Both the position numbers and the translations under genes were made by a program. Below the pieces are notes generated by a model. That model made no database searches. It was not told the DNA's origin and saw only the letters and a program-made list of their open reading frames with translations. From Ferruginibacter yonginensis (GTDB lineage Bacteria; Bacteroidota; Bacteroidia; Chitinophagales; Chitinophagaceae), in contig NZ_JBHSCZ010000002.1 of NCBI RefSeq assembly GCF_042651465.1, positions 496,001-560,000 of the forward strand: a stretch of DNA of 64,000 bases, written 5' to 3'. Within the stretch, counting starts at the first letter, position 1. Each line of letters opens with the position of its first letter. This document shows positions 1 to 8,727 of the stretch, one piece after another.

Positions 1-650
1 ATGACGATGGCTTAATGTTATTTACAGAGCATGGTATATTTTATGAGTTTTTACCTGTTGAAAATTATGGCCAACCCAACCCACAAACATTGGGTTTAAC
101 CGCAGTACAGTTGCATAAAAATTATGCTATTGTAATTAGCACCACAGGCGGTTTGTGGCGTTATATTATGGGCGATACGGTTGAGTTTACTTCATTAAAT
201 CCGTACAAAATAAAAATTACTGGCAGGCTCAAACATTACATGAATGCGTTTGGTGAAGAAGTAATTGTTGATAATGCAGACAATGCTATTGCTGTTGCTG
301 CTCAGCAAACCGGAGCTGTTGTAAGCGATTATACCGCAGCGCCCATTTATTTTACCGAACAAAGTAATGGCGCCCACGAGTGGTTAATTGAGTTTGAAAA
401 AGCGCCGGCACAGCTTGATGTTTTTATTGAAAAAATGGATACCCATTTAAAAAGTATCAACAGCGATTATGAAGCCAAGCGCCAAAAAAGTATTGCGTTA
501 CGTATGCCTGTAGTACATGCAGTACCTGTGGGCACTTTCACGGCATGGTTACGTACCAAAGGCAAAGTAGGCGGTCAGCATAAAGTGCCAAGGCTTAGCA
601 ACGAACGGAAAATTATTGACGAAATAAAACAGCTCGTAGGAATTGCTTAA
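1..650 (+). CDS. GH3 auxin-responsive promoter family protein, C-terminal part (5' truncated by window edge)
   Basis: The frame is open to the left edge, so the gene begins outside the window; about 215 C-terminal residues are visible. GH3 proteins belong to the adenylate-forming superfamily and join carboxylic acids to amino acids via an acyl-adenylate; the bacterial substrate is unknown. The visible part has the motif TTGGLWRYIMGD, resembling the GH3 'YR-GD' nucleotide-binding segment, and then TGRLKHYMNAFGEEV, which starts the small C-terminal lid domain. The conserved lysine-rich end (KGKVGGQHKVPRL) is intact. DUF2490 follows 43 bp downstream on the same strand. Family assignment is confident; the biological role is not known. 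Confidence 0.85.
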   Translation, partial: DDGLMLFTEHGIFYEFLPVENYGQPNPQTLGLTAVQLHKNYAIVISTTGGLWRYIMGDTVEFTSLNPYKIKITGRLKHYMNAFGEEVIVDNADNAIAVAAQQTGAVVSDYTAAPIYFTEQSNGAHEWLIEFEKAPAQLDVFIEKMDTHLKSINSDYEAKRQKSIALRMPVVHAVPVGTFTAWLRTKGKVGGQHKVPRLSNERKIIDEIKQLVGIA

Positions 651-693
651 GCAATCAAATGACCTCACATTTTACAAAGCAACTTGATTTTAA

Positions 694-1470
694 ATGAAAG
701 CATTATTTACATTACTCGTAGTTTTATTTTTTTATAGTAATACATCGGCACAAAATAACCGACTTAATACCCATAACAACATTGGTTGGTATAATTATTT
801 TGGCACCATTAAGCTTAATAAAAAGTGGGGCATACACACAGAGTACCAATGGCGTAGGGCCGATTTTATTACCAAATGGCAGCAAAGTTTGTTAAGGGTT
901 GGTGTTAATTACCAAGCCACACCCAACGTTTTATTAAGAGCAGGTTATGGTTGGATAGAAACTTTTGCTTACGGCGATATTCCTTTAAATGGGTTCGGAA
1001 AAGATTTTACGGAACACCGCATTTTTGAAATGGCACAACTGTCACAAAAAGAAGGTATTGTTGATATGTCACACCGTTTTATGTTGGAGCAGCGCTTTGT
1101 TGGTAGGTATACAAATGCAGCACTCAATAAAGAAGATGATTACCCTTTATTGAATAGGTTTCGTTATATGTTTAGGGCACAGTTACCGTTGAAAGGAAAA
1201 AAAATCATCAACAAAACGCCTTACTTCGCTGTATATGATGAAGTGTTTATTGGTTTCGGTAAAAAGGTAAATGCCAATGTGTTTGATCAAAATAGAATTG
1301 GATTATTATTGGGCTATCGTTTTAATGATAAGTTTAGGCTCGAGGGTGGTTTTTTAAACCAAACGGTGCAATATGGTCGACAAATTAACGGTCGTAATGT
1401 GTTTCAATACAACAATGGCATCATCTTAAATTCATATTTTAATTTCGATTTGTCGCAAAAAAATAAATAA
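694..1470 (+). CDS. DUF2490 family outer-membrane-like protein
   Basis: 258 residues with a clear signal peptide (residues 1-19, ending SNTSA before QNN). The mature part alternates aromatic and polar residues in short strands (W-Y-N-Y-F, E-Y-Q-W-R-R, Y-G-W-I-E) and ends with an aromatic-rich strand, as expected for a small outer-membrane beta-barrel. The layout (N-terminal NIGWYNYFGTIKLNKKW, central FxEHRIFE, LEQRF) matches DUF2490, whose function is unknown. It lies in the same direction as the GH3 gene, so cotranscription is possible. Confidence 0.75.
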   Translation: MKALFTLLVVLFFYSNTSAQNNRLNTHNNIGWYNYFGTIKLNKKWGIHTEYQWRRADFITKWQQSLLRVGVNYQATPNVLLRAGYGWIETFAYGDIPLNGFGKDFTEHRIFEMAQLSQKEGIVDMSHRFMLEQRFVGRYTNAALNKEDDYPLLNRFRYMFRAQLPLKGKKIINKTPYFAVYDEVFIGFGKKVNANVFDQNRIGLLLGYRFNDKFRLEGGFLNQTVQYGRQINGRNVFQYNNGIILNSYFNFDLSQKNK

Positions 1471-1529
1471 CTACAAATTGATTGTATTATTTTACAGCCC
1501 TAATAAAAGCTTTAGTTAAATAAAATCGT

Positions 1530-2285
1530 ATGAAATTATTACAAAATAAAACCGCTATTGTAACAGGTGCTGCAAGAGGTATTGGTGAAGCCATTGCTAT
1601 TAAATTTGCTGAACAAGGCGCCAATGTTGCCCTTACATATGTGAGCGACAGCAGCACCGAAAAAGCCAATGCATTGGTTGAAAAATTAGTAGGGTTGGGT
1701 GTAAAAGCCAAAGCCTATAAAACCAATGCAGGTGATTATGCCGCTGCCGAAGTTTTTGTGAATGATGTAATAAAAGAGTTTGGCCAAATTGATATTTGTG
1801 TAAACAATGCTGGTATTTCAAAAGATAATTTACTATTGCGAATGACTCCCGAGCAATGGGATGAAGTTATGATGGTAAACCTTAAAAGCGTATTTAATAT
1901 TACCAAGCAAGTAATTAAACCAATGATGAAAGCCCGTAGCGGTAGCATCATCAATATGAGTAGTATAATTGGCGAAACTGGTAATGCTGGCCAAAGCAGT
2001 TATGCCGCTAGTAAAGCTGGTGTAATAGGTTTTACAAAAAGTATTGCCAAAGAAATTGGTAGTCGTAATATTCGATGCAACGCTATAGCCCCAGGTTTTG
2101 TGGAAACAGATATGACCAGTTATTTAAAAGAAGGTGATGCATCTGACAAGTACAAAGCAGCCATACCATTAGGGCGCTTTGCAAGTAGTGAAGATATTGC
2201 GAATGTTACTTTGTTTTTAGCATCAGATTTGAGTACGTATGTTACCGGACAAACCATTAGTGCTTGTGGCGGTTTAAATATTTAA
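1530..2285 (+). CDS. fabG: 3-oxoacyl-[acyl-carrier-protein] reductase FabG
   Basis: 251 residues, the usual length for this short-chain dehydrogenase. It would reduce 3-oxoacyl-ACP with NADPH in fatty acid elongation. Visible motifs are the Rossmann glycine motif TGAARGIG (12-19), NNAG (92-95), and the catalytic set N117, S145, Y158 and K162 in the spacing seen in E. coli FabG. The end VTGQTISACGGLNI is typical of FabG (usually VDGGM). SDR families are hard to separate, so a non-fatty-acid role cannot be excluded, but overall similarity is strong. A hairpin terminator follows at 2309. Confidence 0.9.
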   Translation: MKLLQNKTAIVTGAARGIGEAIAIKFAEQGANVALTYVSDSSTEKANALVEKLVGLGVKAKAYKTNAGDYAAAEVFVNDVIKEFGQIDICVNNAGISKDNLLLRMTPEQWDEVMMVNLKSVFNITKQVIKPMMKARSGSIINMSSIIGETGNAGQSSYAASKAGVIGFTKSIAKEIGSRNIRCNAIAPGFVETDMTSYLKEGDASDKYKAAIPLGRFASSEDIANVTLFLASDLSTYVTGQTISACGGLNI

Positions 2286-2308
2286 TATTTTCAAATTGTT
2301 GATATGTA

Positions 2309-2350
2309 GGTTAAATAGATGGTGTAACATCTATTTAACCTTTTGTTTTC
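2309..2350 (+). terminator. Rho-independent terminator after fabG
   Basis: A perfect 13-bp inverted repeat (2309-2321 with 2328-2340) encloses a 6-nt loop and is followed by a T-rich run (ttttgtttt). Confidence 0.8.
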
Positions 2351-2382
2351 GTAATTTATAAATAATAGAAAACTGGCTTAAC

Positions 2383-2390
2383 TATATTTG
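2383..2390 (+). promoter_or_regulatory. -7 element TATATTTG of the carbonic anhydrase operon
   Basis: Perfect match to the Bacteroidota TAnnTTTG element, 9 nt before the ATG at 2400. Transcription would begin a few bases before the start codon. I did not find a well-spaced -33 TTG. Confidence 0.6.
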
Positions 2391-2399
2391 TAATAATTA

Positions 2400-2684
2400 A
2401 TGAAAAAACTAGCTGTTATATTTTTACTGTTTGTAGTTGCCTTACAATGCTTGCCTATCAAAGAATTGGGCAAATGTTTGTACGACAATACATTTGTAGA
2501 AGAAGAAATCTGCAAAAAAGGTATTGATAAATCAGCAATCATTGATTTTACAAAATTATTGTCTGTAACACAGTTTGCTGATCATTATTTTATCGACAAT
2601 GATCAAACATTTTTTTATACAGCAAACACCCTGCTCTATCCTTCACCAATAAAGGATATTCATACGCCTCCACCCAACGCCTAG
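2400..2684 (+). CDS. Small secreted protein in the SulP/carbonic anhydrase operon
   Basis: 94 residues with a hydrophobic N-terminus (KKLAVIFLLFVVALQC) that is a signal peptide or membrane anchor. Cysteines are at 17, 26 and 38, and the tail is HTPPPNA with His88. I recognise no domain. Short periplasmic proteins ending in a His-Pro-Pro-Pro-like tail accompany metal and ion transport operons in Bacteroidota, which hints at a metal-related or accessory role. It lies 71 bp upstream of the SulP transporter on the same strand, behind its own -7 element, so it is probably the first gene of that operon. Confidence 0.65.
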   Translation: MKKLAVIFLLFVVALQCLPIKELGKCLYDNTFVEEEICKKGIDKSAIIDFTKLLSVTQFADHYFIDNDQTFFYTANTLLYPSPIKDIHTPPPNA

Positions 2685-2755
2685 TTTTTAAGTAACATAG
2701 TAAGCCATCAATTGAATATTGATAGGCCTTTTTCGAGTACGTTAAAAACATTTTC

Positions 2756-4333
2756 ATGCAAAAGTATTTTAAAAGTATTGGCAGCGATTTGCCATCGGCT
2801 TTAGTGGTTTTTTTAGTTGCTATACCCTTGTGTTTGGGTATTGCTGTAGCCAGTGGTTTAAATGAGTTTTCTGGTATTATTGGCGGTATTGTAGGCGGTA
2901 TTGTGGTAGGTATTATTAGTGGTAGTAACTTAAGTGTTAGCGGACCAGCTGCTGGTTTAACGGCTATTGTTTCAGCAGCTGTTTTAAAACTACCTGCAGT
3001 TGAAGCCTTTTTTTTAGCCGTTGTTATTGCTGGTGTTTTTCAATTGCTCATGGGTATTTTTAAATTAGGCGTAATTGGTGATTATGTACCCAATAGCGTT
3101 ATTAAAGGTATGCTAGCTGCTATTGGTATCATTTTAATATTGAAACAATTGCCGCATTTGGTTGGGTACGATAAAGATTTTGAAGGTGATGAAACGTTTA
3201 TTCAAGCATCAGGAGAAAATACTTTTTCATCAGTTATCAACTCACTCAATCATTTAACACCATTGGCCGTTGTAATTGGTGTAGTTGGCATTGCTATTTT
3301 GATTTTGTTTGAAACCAAATTCATTAAAAGCATCAAGGTTTTTCAAATTATTAGCGGTCCGTTAGTAGTGGTGGTGGTAGGTGTATTGTTGCATTATTTT
3401 TTAAGTGATACGGCACAACCTTTCACAGTAAAATCAGTTGATTTGGTAAACATACCTATTGCAAAAGATACCAAAGAGTTTATTTCGTTTTTTCATTTAC
3501 CTAATTGGTCGTTCATTACCAATAAAGATGTGTGGATTACAGCGGTTACACTAGCATTGGTAGCTTCGTTAGAAACTTTGTTAGGTATTGAAGCTGTTGA
3601 TAAGTTAGACCCCATGCAACGTATTACACCACCCAACCGTGAATTGGTGGCACAAGGTGCAGGTAATATTGTGAGTGGGTTGTTAGGCGGCTTGCCTTTA
3701 ACGAGTGTAATTGTACGCAGTAGCGCCAACGTAAACGCTGGTGCTCGTACTAAAATGAGCACTATTTTTCATGGTACCCTCATTTTTATTTGTGTGGCAT
3801 TTGTACCTAACTTGTTAAACCTTATACCTAAAGCGGCTTTAGCAGCCGTATTAATTTTTACTGGTTACAAGTTGGCTAAAATTTCGATTTTTAAAGATTA
3901 TTGGAAAAAAGGTTGGGAACAGTTTATGCCTTTTGTTATCACTATTACCGCCATTGTATTGACCGATTTATTAAAAGGTGTGTTAATTGGTATTGGTGTA
4001 GGTATTTTTTATGTAATTCGCAGTAATTTTAGAACAGCCATTTTTATGGTTCAAGATGGTAATCAGTATTTAATTAGGTTGCGTAAAGATGTTTCGTTTT
4101 TTAGCAAACCAAAATTGAAACATATTTTTGAAAACATGCCTAATAATGCTTCGGTAATTATTGATCTTACAAAGGCAGAATTTATTGATCAAGATATTAT
4201 TGATACCATTAACGAATTTGATATGAACGCACCCGAAAGAAATATTCAAGTAACGGTGAAAAAAAGTACTTACAATGAATCACACAAATTAGTAGGTAGC
4301 GATCAATTCAACATAAGCGATAGTGCACATTAA
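2756..4333 (+). CDS. SulP family anion transporter, candidate bicarbonate importer
   Basis: 525 residues with about 10-12 hydrophobic segments, beginning with the SulP hallmark (SALVVFLVAIPLCLGIAVASG, then SVSGPAAGLTAIV near residue 65). The C-terminal 80 residues (SVIIDLTKAEFIDQDIIDTI) are a short STAS domain, a regulatory fold common in SulP carriers. SulP proteins move sulfate, bicarbonate or other anions. The carbonic anhydrase gene 32 bp downstream favours bicarbonate. Inference: inner-membrane bicarbonate/sodium symport feeding carboxylation reactions. Substrate cannot be read from the sequence alone. Confidence 0.85.
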   Translation: MQKYFKSIGSDLPSALVVFLVAIPLCLGIAVASGLNEFSGIIGGIVGGIVVGIISGSNLSVSGPAAGLTAIVSAAVLKLPAVEAFFLAVVIAGVFQLLMGIFKLGVIGDYVPNSVIKGMLAAIGIILILKQLPHLVGYDKDFEGDETFIQASGENTFSSVINSLNHLTPLAVVIGVVGIAILILFETKFIKSIKVFQIISGPLVVVVVGVLLHYFLSDTAQPFTVKSVDLVNIPIAKDTKEFISFFHLPNWSFITNKDVWITAVTLALVASLETLLGIEAVDKLDPMQRITPPNRELVAQGAGNIVSGLLGGLPLTSVIVRSSANVNAGARTKMSTIFHGTLIFICVAFVPNLLNLIPKAALAAVLIFTGYKLAKISIFKDYWKKGWEQFMPFVITITAIVLTDLLKGVLIGIGVGIFYVIRSNFRTAIFMVQDGNQYLIRLRKDVSFFSKPKLKHIFENMPNNASVIIDLTKAEFIDQDIIDTINEFDMNAPERNIQVTVKKSTYNESHKLVGSDQFNISDSAH

Positions 4334-4365
4334 CATCATATTTTAAATTTTAAAAAATAAATAAA

Positions 4366-4998
4366 ATGCATTCATACGAAAAGTTATTATTAGAAAACAA
4401 AGCATGGGCTGAGCAACAAGTGCAAACAGACCCACAATATTTTAGTCGACTATCAAACCAACAATCACCAGAATTTTTATGGATTGGTTGTAGCGATAGC
4501 CGTGTACCTGCCGATAAAATTACAGGTACAGAGCCTGGTGAAATTTTTGTACACCGTAACATTGCCAACTTGGTTGTAAATACTGATATTAATTTGTTGA
4601 GCGTATTACAATATGCAGTGGAAGTTTTAAAAGTAAAGCATGTAATTGTTTGCGGTCACTATGGTTGCGGTGGTGTAAAAGCAGCAATGGGTAACCACCA
4701 TTTTGGTATTATTAACCATTGGATCAAAAATATTAAAGATGTATACCGTATACATAGAGATGAAGTAGATGCACTACCTTCAGAAGATGATAGGGTAAAC
4801 CGTTTAATTGAATTAAATGTTCGTGAACAAGTGTTTAACTTAGCCAAAACATCTATCATTCAAAAAGCATGGAAAGATAACAAAGCCCCACATTTACATG
4901 GTTGGGTATACGGTTTAACTGATGGTATTATTAAGCCTGTTTGTGAAATGGAAGCAGGTACTCGAATTGACCCATTATACGAGTATGATAATATGTAA
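4366..4998 (+). CDS. can: Beta-class carbonic anhydrase
   Basis: 210 residues. Interconverts CO2 and bicarbonate in the cytoplasm. Zinc ligands C42, H98 and C101 and the catalytic dyad D44-R46 occur in CSDSR and HYGCGG, at the same numbering as E. coli Can. The family's C-terminal half (HGWVYGLTDGIIKPV) is complete. Third gene of the small protein-SulP-anhydrase set and followed by a strong terminator, so it is the operon end. Together the two proteins would capture and equilibrate inorganic carbon. Confidence 0.95.
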   Translation: MHSYEKLLLENKAWAEQQVQTDPQYFSRLSNQQSPEFLWIGCSDSRVPADKITGTEPGEIFVHRNIANLVVNTDINLLSVLQYAVEVLKVKHVIVCGHYGCGGVKAAMGNHHFGIINHWIKNIKDVYRIHRDEVDALPSEDDRVNRLIELNVREQVFNLAKTSIIQKAWKDNKAPHLHGWVYGLTDGIIKPVCEMEAGTRIDPLYEYDNM

Positions 4999-5009
4999 AA
5001 AATTAAAAG

Positions 5010-5038
5010 CCCCTTCTAAACAACGAAGGGGTTTTTAT
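5010..5038 (+). terminator. Rho-independent terminator after carbonic anhydrase
   Basis: A 7-bp stem, ccccttc (5010-5016) with gaagggg (5025-5031), 8-nt loop, followed by ttttt. Confidence 0.85.
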
Positions 5039-5122
5039 TTTGGTACCCTAACACTTTTTTACTTACTAGGCATTAATTTTGGTACAACATTCGTTTTACA
5101 AAATAACAAATACACTTAACAC

Positions 5123-5344
5123 ATGAAAATATCTACCACCACTTCATTAATATTACTAGGCTTAGGTGCTTTGGCCATTTATAAGTACAATAGCATGAGC
5201 GATGAAGAAAAAGAAGCCTTAAAAGAAAAAGCAAAAAAAGTGGTAGAAGAGCATGTGGCGCCTATTTTATTAAGTGCATTGGGCATTACTGATGATGAGG
5301 AAACTGCTACCAATTTAAAAGAAGCAGCCGCACCTATAAAATAG
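5123..5344 (+). CDS. Small single-pass membrane protein, unknown function
   Basis: 73 residues: one N-terminal membrane segment (about 6-22, TSLILLGLGALAIYKY) then a highly charged helix (DEEKEALKEKAKKVVEEH) and an acidic tail. The anchor-plus-amphipathic-helix layout resembles YtxH-like proteins, but I cannot assign it. It follows the carbonic anhydrase terminator by about 90 bp and its last 11 bp overlap the convergent kinase gene. Composition and clean start support it as real. Confidence 0.6.
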   Translation: MKISTTTSLILLGLGALAIYKYNSMSDEEKEALKEKAKKVVEEHVAPILLSALGITDDEETATNLKEAAAPIK

Positions 5345-5882
5345 TATGTACTGCTGCAATGGCTTGCTGAAAACGCTGTTCATAATTACCTTTAATAATT
5401 ACCCAAGGCGTTTGCTGTGTTACCATAGCATCTTTATAATAATGAAAAAGTTTATCTCTAGTAGCCAAATCGGGGTATTCTCTAAGGTTATCTTTTACCC
5501 AAGGTAAATCAACGTTGCACAATAAATACAAATCATAGCTACGTTGGTTTATATGGTTTAATATGCGGTTATCACATTTATTAAAAACAAATTCGCTCCA
5601 CACTTTCATTACATACATATCCGTATCAATAAATAGTGGTGTGGGTTGTACTAGGTTTTGTTGTTGTAATGCAGTAACGGCAGCATCTTCACTGGCAAGT
5701 TGACCAACGGCAATTTCATACAAATTTTCAAAAGTATAATTAGTGCCATTGGTTTCTAAATAAGTACGGGCATACTCAGGTACCCATTTCGTTTTAAAAT
5801 GTGCAGCCAATTGAGTGCATAATGTGCTTTTGCCTGTGCTTTCCGGACCAATAATAACAATCTTTCTTATTTGTTTTTCCAT
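5334..5882 (-). CDS. NadR-like nicotinamide riboside kinase (AAA ATPase domain)
   Basis: 182 residues corresponding to the C-terminal kinase domain of NadR, without the HTH or NMN adenylyltransferase domains. Walker A is GPESTGKST (12-20); EYARTYL and LFIDTDMYVMKVW fit the NadR kinase substrate and Walker B regions. It would phosphorylate nicotinamide riboside to NMN in NAD salvage. A pnuC transporter gene lies about 4.6 kb away (10486-11136), consistent with riboside uptake. Its start overlaps the end of the tag gene by 16 bp, so the two are probably cotranscribed. Confidence 0.8.
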   Translation of the reverse strand: MEKQIRKIVIIGPESTGKSTLCTQLAAHFKTKWVPEYARTYLETNGTNYTFENLYEIAVGQLASEDAAVTALQQQNLVQPTPLFIDTDMYVMKVWSEFVFNKCDNRILNHINQRSYDLYLLCNVDLPWVKDNLREYPDLATRDKLFHYYKDAMVTQQTPWVIIKGNYEQRFQQAIAAVHTIL

Positions 5883-6430
5883 GCTGGGTTTCTTTGTAGC
5901 ACTTTTTTATAAATAACACAATCAGTGGTATGGGCGCCGGGTAAAAAACCTGTGCTCATTAAAAACTCATTTACAATTTCGCCGCCGGTAAACTTAAATG
6001 TTTTCTTAAATAATTTCATCCACGCTGGTTTGGTTAATGGGTGGTGGGCATGCAGCCAATTTAAAAAAGAGCCATGCTGTTGCTGTAGTGCTAATATAGC
6101 ATTGGCATTGTAAATAGCGGCATGCACTTTTAGTTTGTTGCGAATAATACCAGCGTCGTTCAACAACCGTTCAACATCTTTTTCTTTATACTGTGCTACT
6201 TTTTTTATGTTGAATTGATGGTATGCTTTTCTAAAATGTGCTTCTTTGTGTAAAATAGTCGTCCAGCTTAAACCAGCTTGGTTAATTTCTAACACCAATC
6301 GGCAAAACAGTTCATTATCATCATGTATAGGAAAGCCATAGGCTTCGTCATGATAGCGTTGGTGAACTACCTTATCTCTTTCTTTCATAAAATCTATTGC
6401 TTGGCAATACGATGAAATGGGTGCAGCCAT
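5867..6430 (-). CDS. tag: DNA-3-methyladenine glycosylase I
   Basis: 187 residues. Excises 3-methyladenine from alkylated DNA in base excision repair. The zinc-binding residues of Tag are present: C9, H27 (in YHDEAYG), H167 and C171 with the 4-residue spacing seen in E. coli. The base-recognition segment LEINQAGLSW contains the expected Glu48 and Trp56, and LNDAGIIRNKLKV is the family's helix-hairpin region. Start chosen at the only plausible ATG before the conserved Cys. Overlaps the downstream kinase gene, suggesting one transcript. Confidence 0.93.
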   Translation of the reverse strand: MAAPISSYCQAIDFMKERDKVVHQRYHDEAYGFPIHDDNELFCRLVLEINQAGLSWTTILHKEAHFRKAYHQFNIKKVAQYKEKDVERLLNDAGIIRNKLKVHAAIYNANAILALQQQHGSFLNWLHAHHPLTKPAWMKLFKKTFKFTGGEIVNEFLMSTGFLPGAHTTDCVIYKKVLQRNPAWKNK

Positions 6431-6527
6431 AAACTATTTTAAGCAACAAATGTAATGATGGGCAATTCAAAAACCTGCATAATTTTTTTATAAAAACATA
6501 CAAATGCTACACAAGCATAATAACTGT

Positions 6528-6535
6528 TATTTTTG
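6528..6535 (+). promoter_or_regulatory. -7 element TATTTTTG, 4 nt before the radical SAM start
   Basis: Perfect TAnnTTTG ending 4 nt before the ATG at 6540. It argues for 6540 over the longer reading frame starting at 6504, and predicts a leaderless or near-leaderless transcript. Confidence 0.6.
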
Positions 6536-6539
6536 CATC

Positions 6540-7568
6540 ATGCCATCAATAAATATCAATGATAGTTTAAATTTTTTAAGCAAACTCACGTTCAAAAGAG
6601 TGTGGAATGGCATTAAAGTTTTATCGAGTTTTTACCTGAGCAACTTCACTAAAAAACCGGTGCAATGGGGTTACCCCGTATCAATTTCATTTGAGCCCAC
6701 TACCAGTTGTAATTTGCGTTGCCCAGAGTGCCCCAGTGGTTTAAGGGCTTTTACGAGGCCAACAGGTATGTTGCAAAAAGATTTTTTTACGGAAACCATT
6801 GATGATATTCATAAAGAGCTGCTATACCTCATTTTTTATTTTCAGGGAGAGCCCTATTTAAACACTGCTTTTTTAGATATGGTACAATATGCTAGTAGCA
6901 AAGGTATATACACGGCAACGAGCACCAACGCTCATTATTTAACTGATGAAGCTGCTAAAAAAACAGTAGAGAGTGGGTTAGATCGATTAATTATTTCTAT
7001 TGACGGTACTACACAAGATAGTTACCAACAATACCGTGTAGGTGGCAAGCTCGATAAAGTACTTGAAGGGGCACAAAACATTGTGAAATGGAAAAAAGCG
7101 CTGAACAGTAAAACGCCGTTTGTATTTTTTCAGTTTTTGGTTGTAAAACACAATGAGCATCAAATAGAAGATATTAAAAGGTTGGCTAAAGAAATTGGGG
7201 TTGATGAAGTACGTTTTAAAACAGCACAAGTATACGATTATGAAAACGACCCCAACCAATTAATACCTACCAACGAAAAATACAGTCGTTACAAACGCAA
7301 TGCTGATGGTACTTTTAAGGCCAAAAATAAAATGGCCAACCGCTGTTGGAAACTTTGGCACGCTAATGTAATTACATGGGATGGTTTAGTAGTGCCATGT
7401 TGCTTTGATAAAGATGCCATGCATCGTTTAGGTAATTTAAAAAATGAACCGTTTAAAAAAATTTGGCACAACGATAACTACAAACAATTTAGGGCTGAGT
7501 TAATGAAGGGACGAAAAAATATAGACATCTGTGCAAATTGTAGCGAAGGCGAATCTGTTTGGAAATAA
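6540..7568 (+). CDS. Radical SAM/SPASM domain protein
   Basis: 342 residues from the chosen ATG; a longer frame from 6504 would place the start upstream of a perfect -7 element. The radical SAM cluster motif is CNLRCPEC (Cys at 57, 61, 64), followed by the GEPYLN and STN segments of the barrel. A C-terminal SPASM region carries additional cysteines (NRCW, VPCCFD, DICANC) that would bind auxiliary 4Fe-4S clusters. SPASM enzymes modify peptides or sugars; no precursor peptide gene is visible nearby, and the substrate is unknown. The AI-2E transporter gene follows 36 bp later. Confidence 0.88.
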   Translation: MPSININDSLNFLSKLTFKRVWNGIKVLSSFYLSNFTKKPVQWGYPVSISFEPTTSCNLRCPECPSGLRAFTRPTGMLQKDFFTETIDDIHKELLYLIFYFQGEPYLNTAFLDMVQYASSKGIYTATSTNAHYLTDEAAKKTVESGLDRLIISIDGTTQDSYQQYRVGGKLDKVLEGAQNIVKWKKALNSKTPFVFFQFLVVKHNEHQIEDIKRLAKEIGVDEVRFKTAQVYDYENDPNQLIPTNEKYSRYKRNADGTFKAKNKMANRCWKLWHANVITWDGLVVPCCFDKDAMHRLGNLKNEPFKKIWHNDNYKQFRAELMKGRKNIDICANCSEGESVWK

Positions 7569-7604
7569 ACATCAACCTAATTTTTTGATTGCTAAAACTA
7601 CCGT

Positions 7605-8630
7605 ATGGATCAGTCTACCTTTAACAAACGTATTACCCAAATAGCGGTACTGCTGCTCATTTTCATTATAGCAGGTATGCTCATTTTTGAGCTTAAAATA
7701 TTTTTGCCGGGTATACTTGGAGCTATTACATTTTACATCATCAGCAGGAGTTATTATTACAATTTAATTTTTAAACGCAAGTGGCGTAAAAGTCCTACAG
7801 CGCTTCTTTTCATTATTGGTTATGTAATCATCATATCAATACCCATTTACCTCACCGTAAATTTGGTAACGCCTAAAGTAAACAGTATTGTAAACAACCA
7901 AGCATATATTGTTGACAATGTTACTCATGCTGCTGAAAAAATTGCTGACCTCACCAACATTAAATTACTTACTGAAGAAAATATAAAAACAGCTACCCAA
8001 AAAGTAACAGCAATGGTGCCTATGTTACTCAGCAGTACGGCCACCACTTTAGGTAATTTGTTCATCATGTTTTTTTTACTGTACTTTTTATTGATGAGTG
8101 GTGCTGTAGTCGAAAAAAAGCTGCACCAAATAATACCATTAAAACCGCATAACGTTGATACACTTGCCAGTGAAACCAAAATGATGATAAAAGCCAACGC
8201 ATTGGGTATACCCATTATTTGTGTGGTACAAGGGCTGTTTGCTGCCTTGGGGTATTTTATTTTTGGGGTAAACGAATGGGTGTTGTGGGGCTTTTTAACA
8301 GGGGTGTTTGCCTTTTTTCCGTTGGTGGGCACCATGATTATTTGGGTGCCATTAATGTTATACATGTTTGCACAAGGCATTACTTGGCCAGCAATTGGCT
8401 TGGGTATTTATAGTGTTATAGTAACGGGTAATGTTGATTATATAGCTCGAATAAGCTTCATGAAAAAAATGGGCAATGTGCACCCATTAATAACGGTGCT
8501 TGGGGTAATAGTAGGTTTAAATTTATTTGGTTTTATAGGTCTTATTTTTGGTCCACTACTTATTAGTTACTTTATAATTTTAGTAAAAATTTACATCAAC
8601 GAATTTACTGGCTCAGCGGTTACAACTTAA
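7605..8630 (+). CDS. AI-2E family transporter
   Basis: 341 residues with about 7-8 membrane segments, including paired N-terminal segments (IAVLLLIFIIAGMLIFELKIFLPGI region), a soluble stretch around residues 90-140, and the conserved C-terminal block beginning HPLITVLGVIVGL and ending FGPLLISYF, typical of the AI-2E/PerM family. Members have been linked to autoinducer-2 export and to Na+/H+ exchange; the transported species is not predictable here. It probably shares a transcript with the radical SAM gene. Confidence 0.88.
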   Translation: MDQSTFNKRITQIAVLLLIFIIAGMLIFELKIFLPGILGAITFYIISRSYYYNLIFKRKWRKSPTALLFIIGYVIIISIPIYLTVNLVTPKVNSIVNNQAYIVDNVTHAAEKIADLTNIKLLTEENIKTATQKVTAMVPMLLSSTATTLGNLFIMFFLLYFLLMSGAVVEKKLHQIIPLKPHNVDTLASETKMMIKANALGIPIICVVQGLFAALGYFIFGVNEWVLWGFLTGVFAFFPLVGTMIIWVPLMLYMFAQGITWPAIGLGIYSVIVTGNVDYIARISFMKKMGNVHPLITVLGVIVGLNLFGFIGLIFGPLLISYFIILVKIYINEFTGSAVTT

Positions 8631-8646
8631 GTTGCATATAATTATG

Positions 8647-8668
8647 ACGTAAAACTTAATTTTTACGT
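8647..8668 (+). promoter_or_regulatory. Perfect inverted repeat upstream of marR-like gene
   Basis: acgtaaaa (8647-8654) and ttttacgt (8661-8668) separated by 6 nt, about 60 bp before the MarR-family start. It could be the operator of the MarR regulator or a weak terminator of the AI-2E gene; the stem is AT-rich and followed by only three T's, so an operator is at least as likely. Confidence 0.4.
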
Positions 8669-8727
8669 TTTAAATAAATAATATTGCACAAATTCCAATT
8701 TCAAAACGAGTGAAACAGTTATAAATA

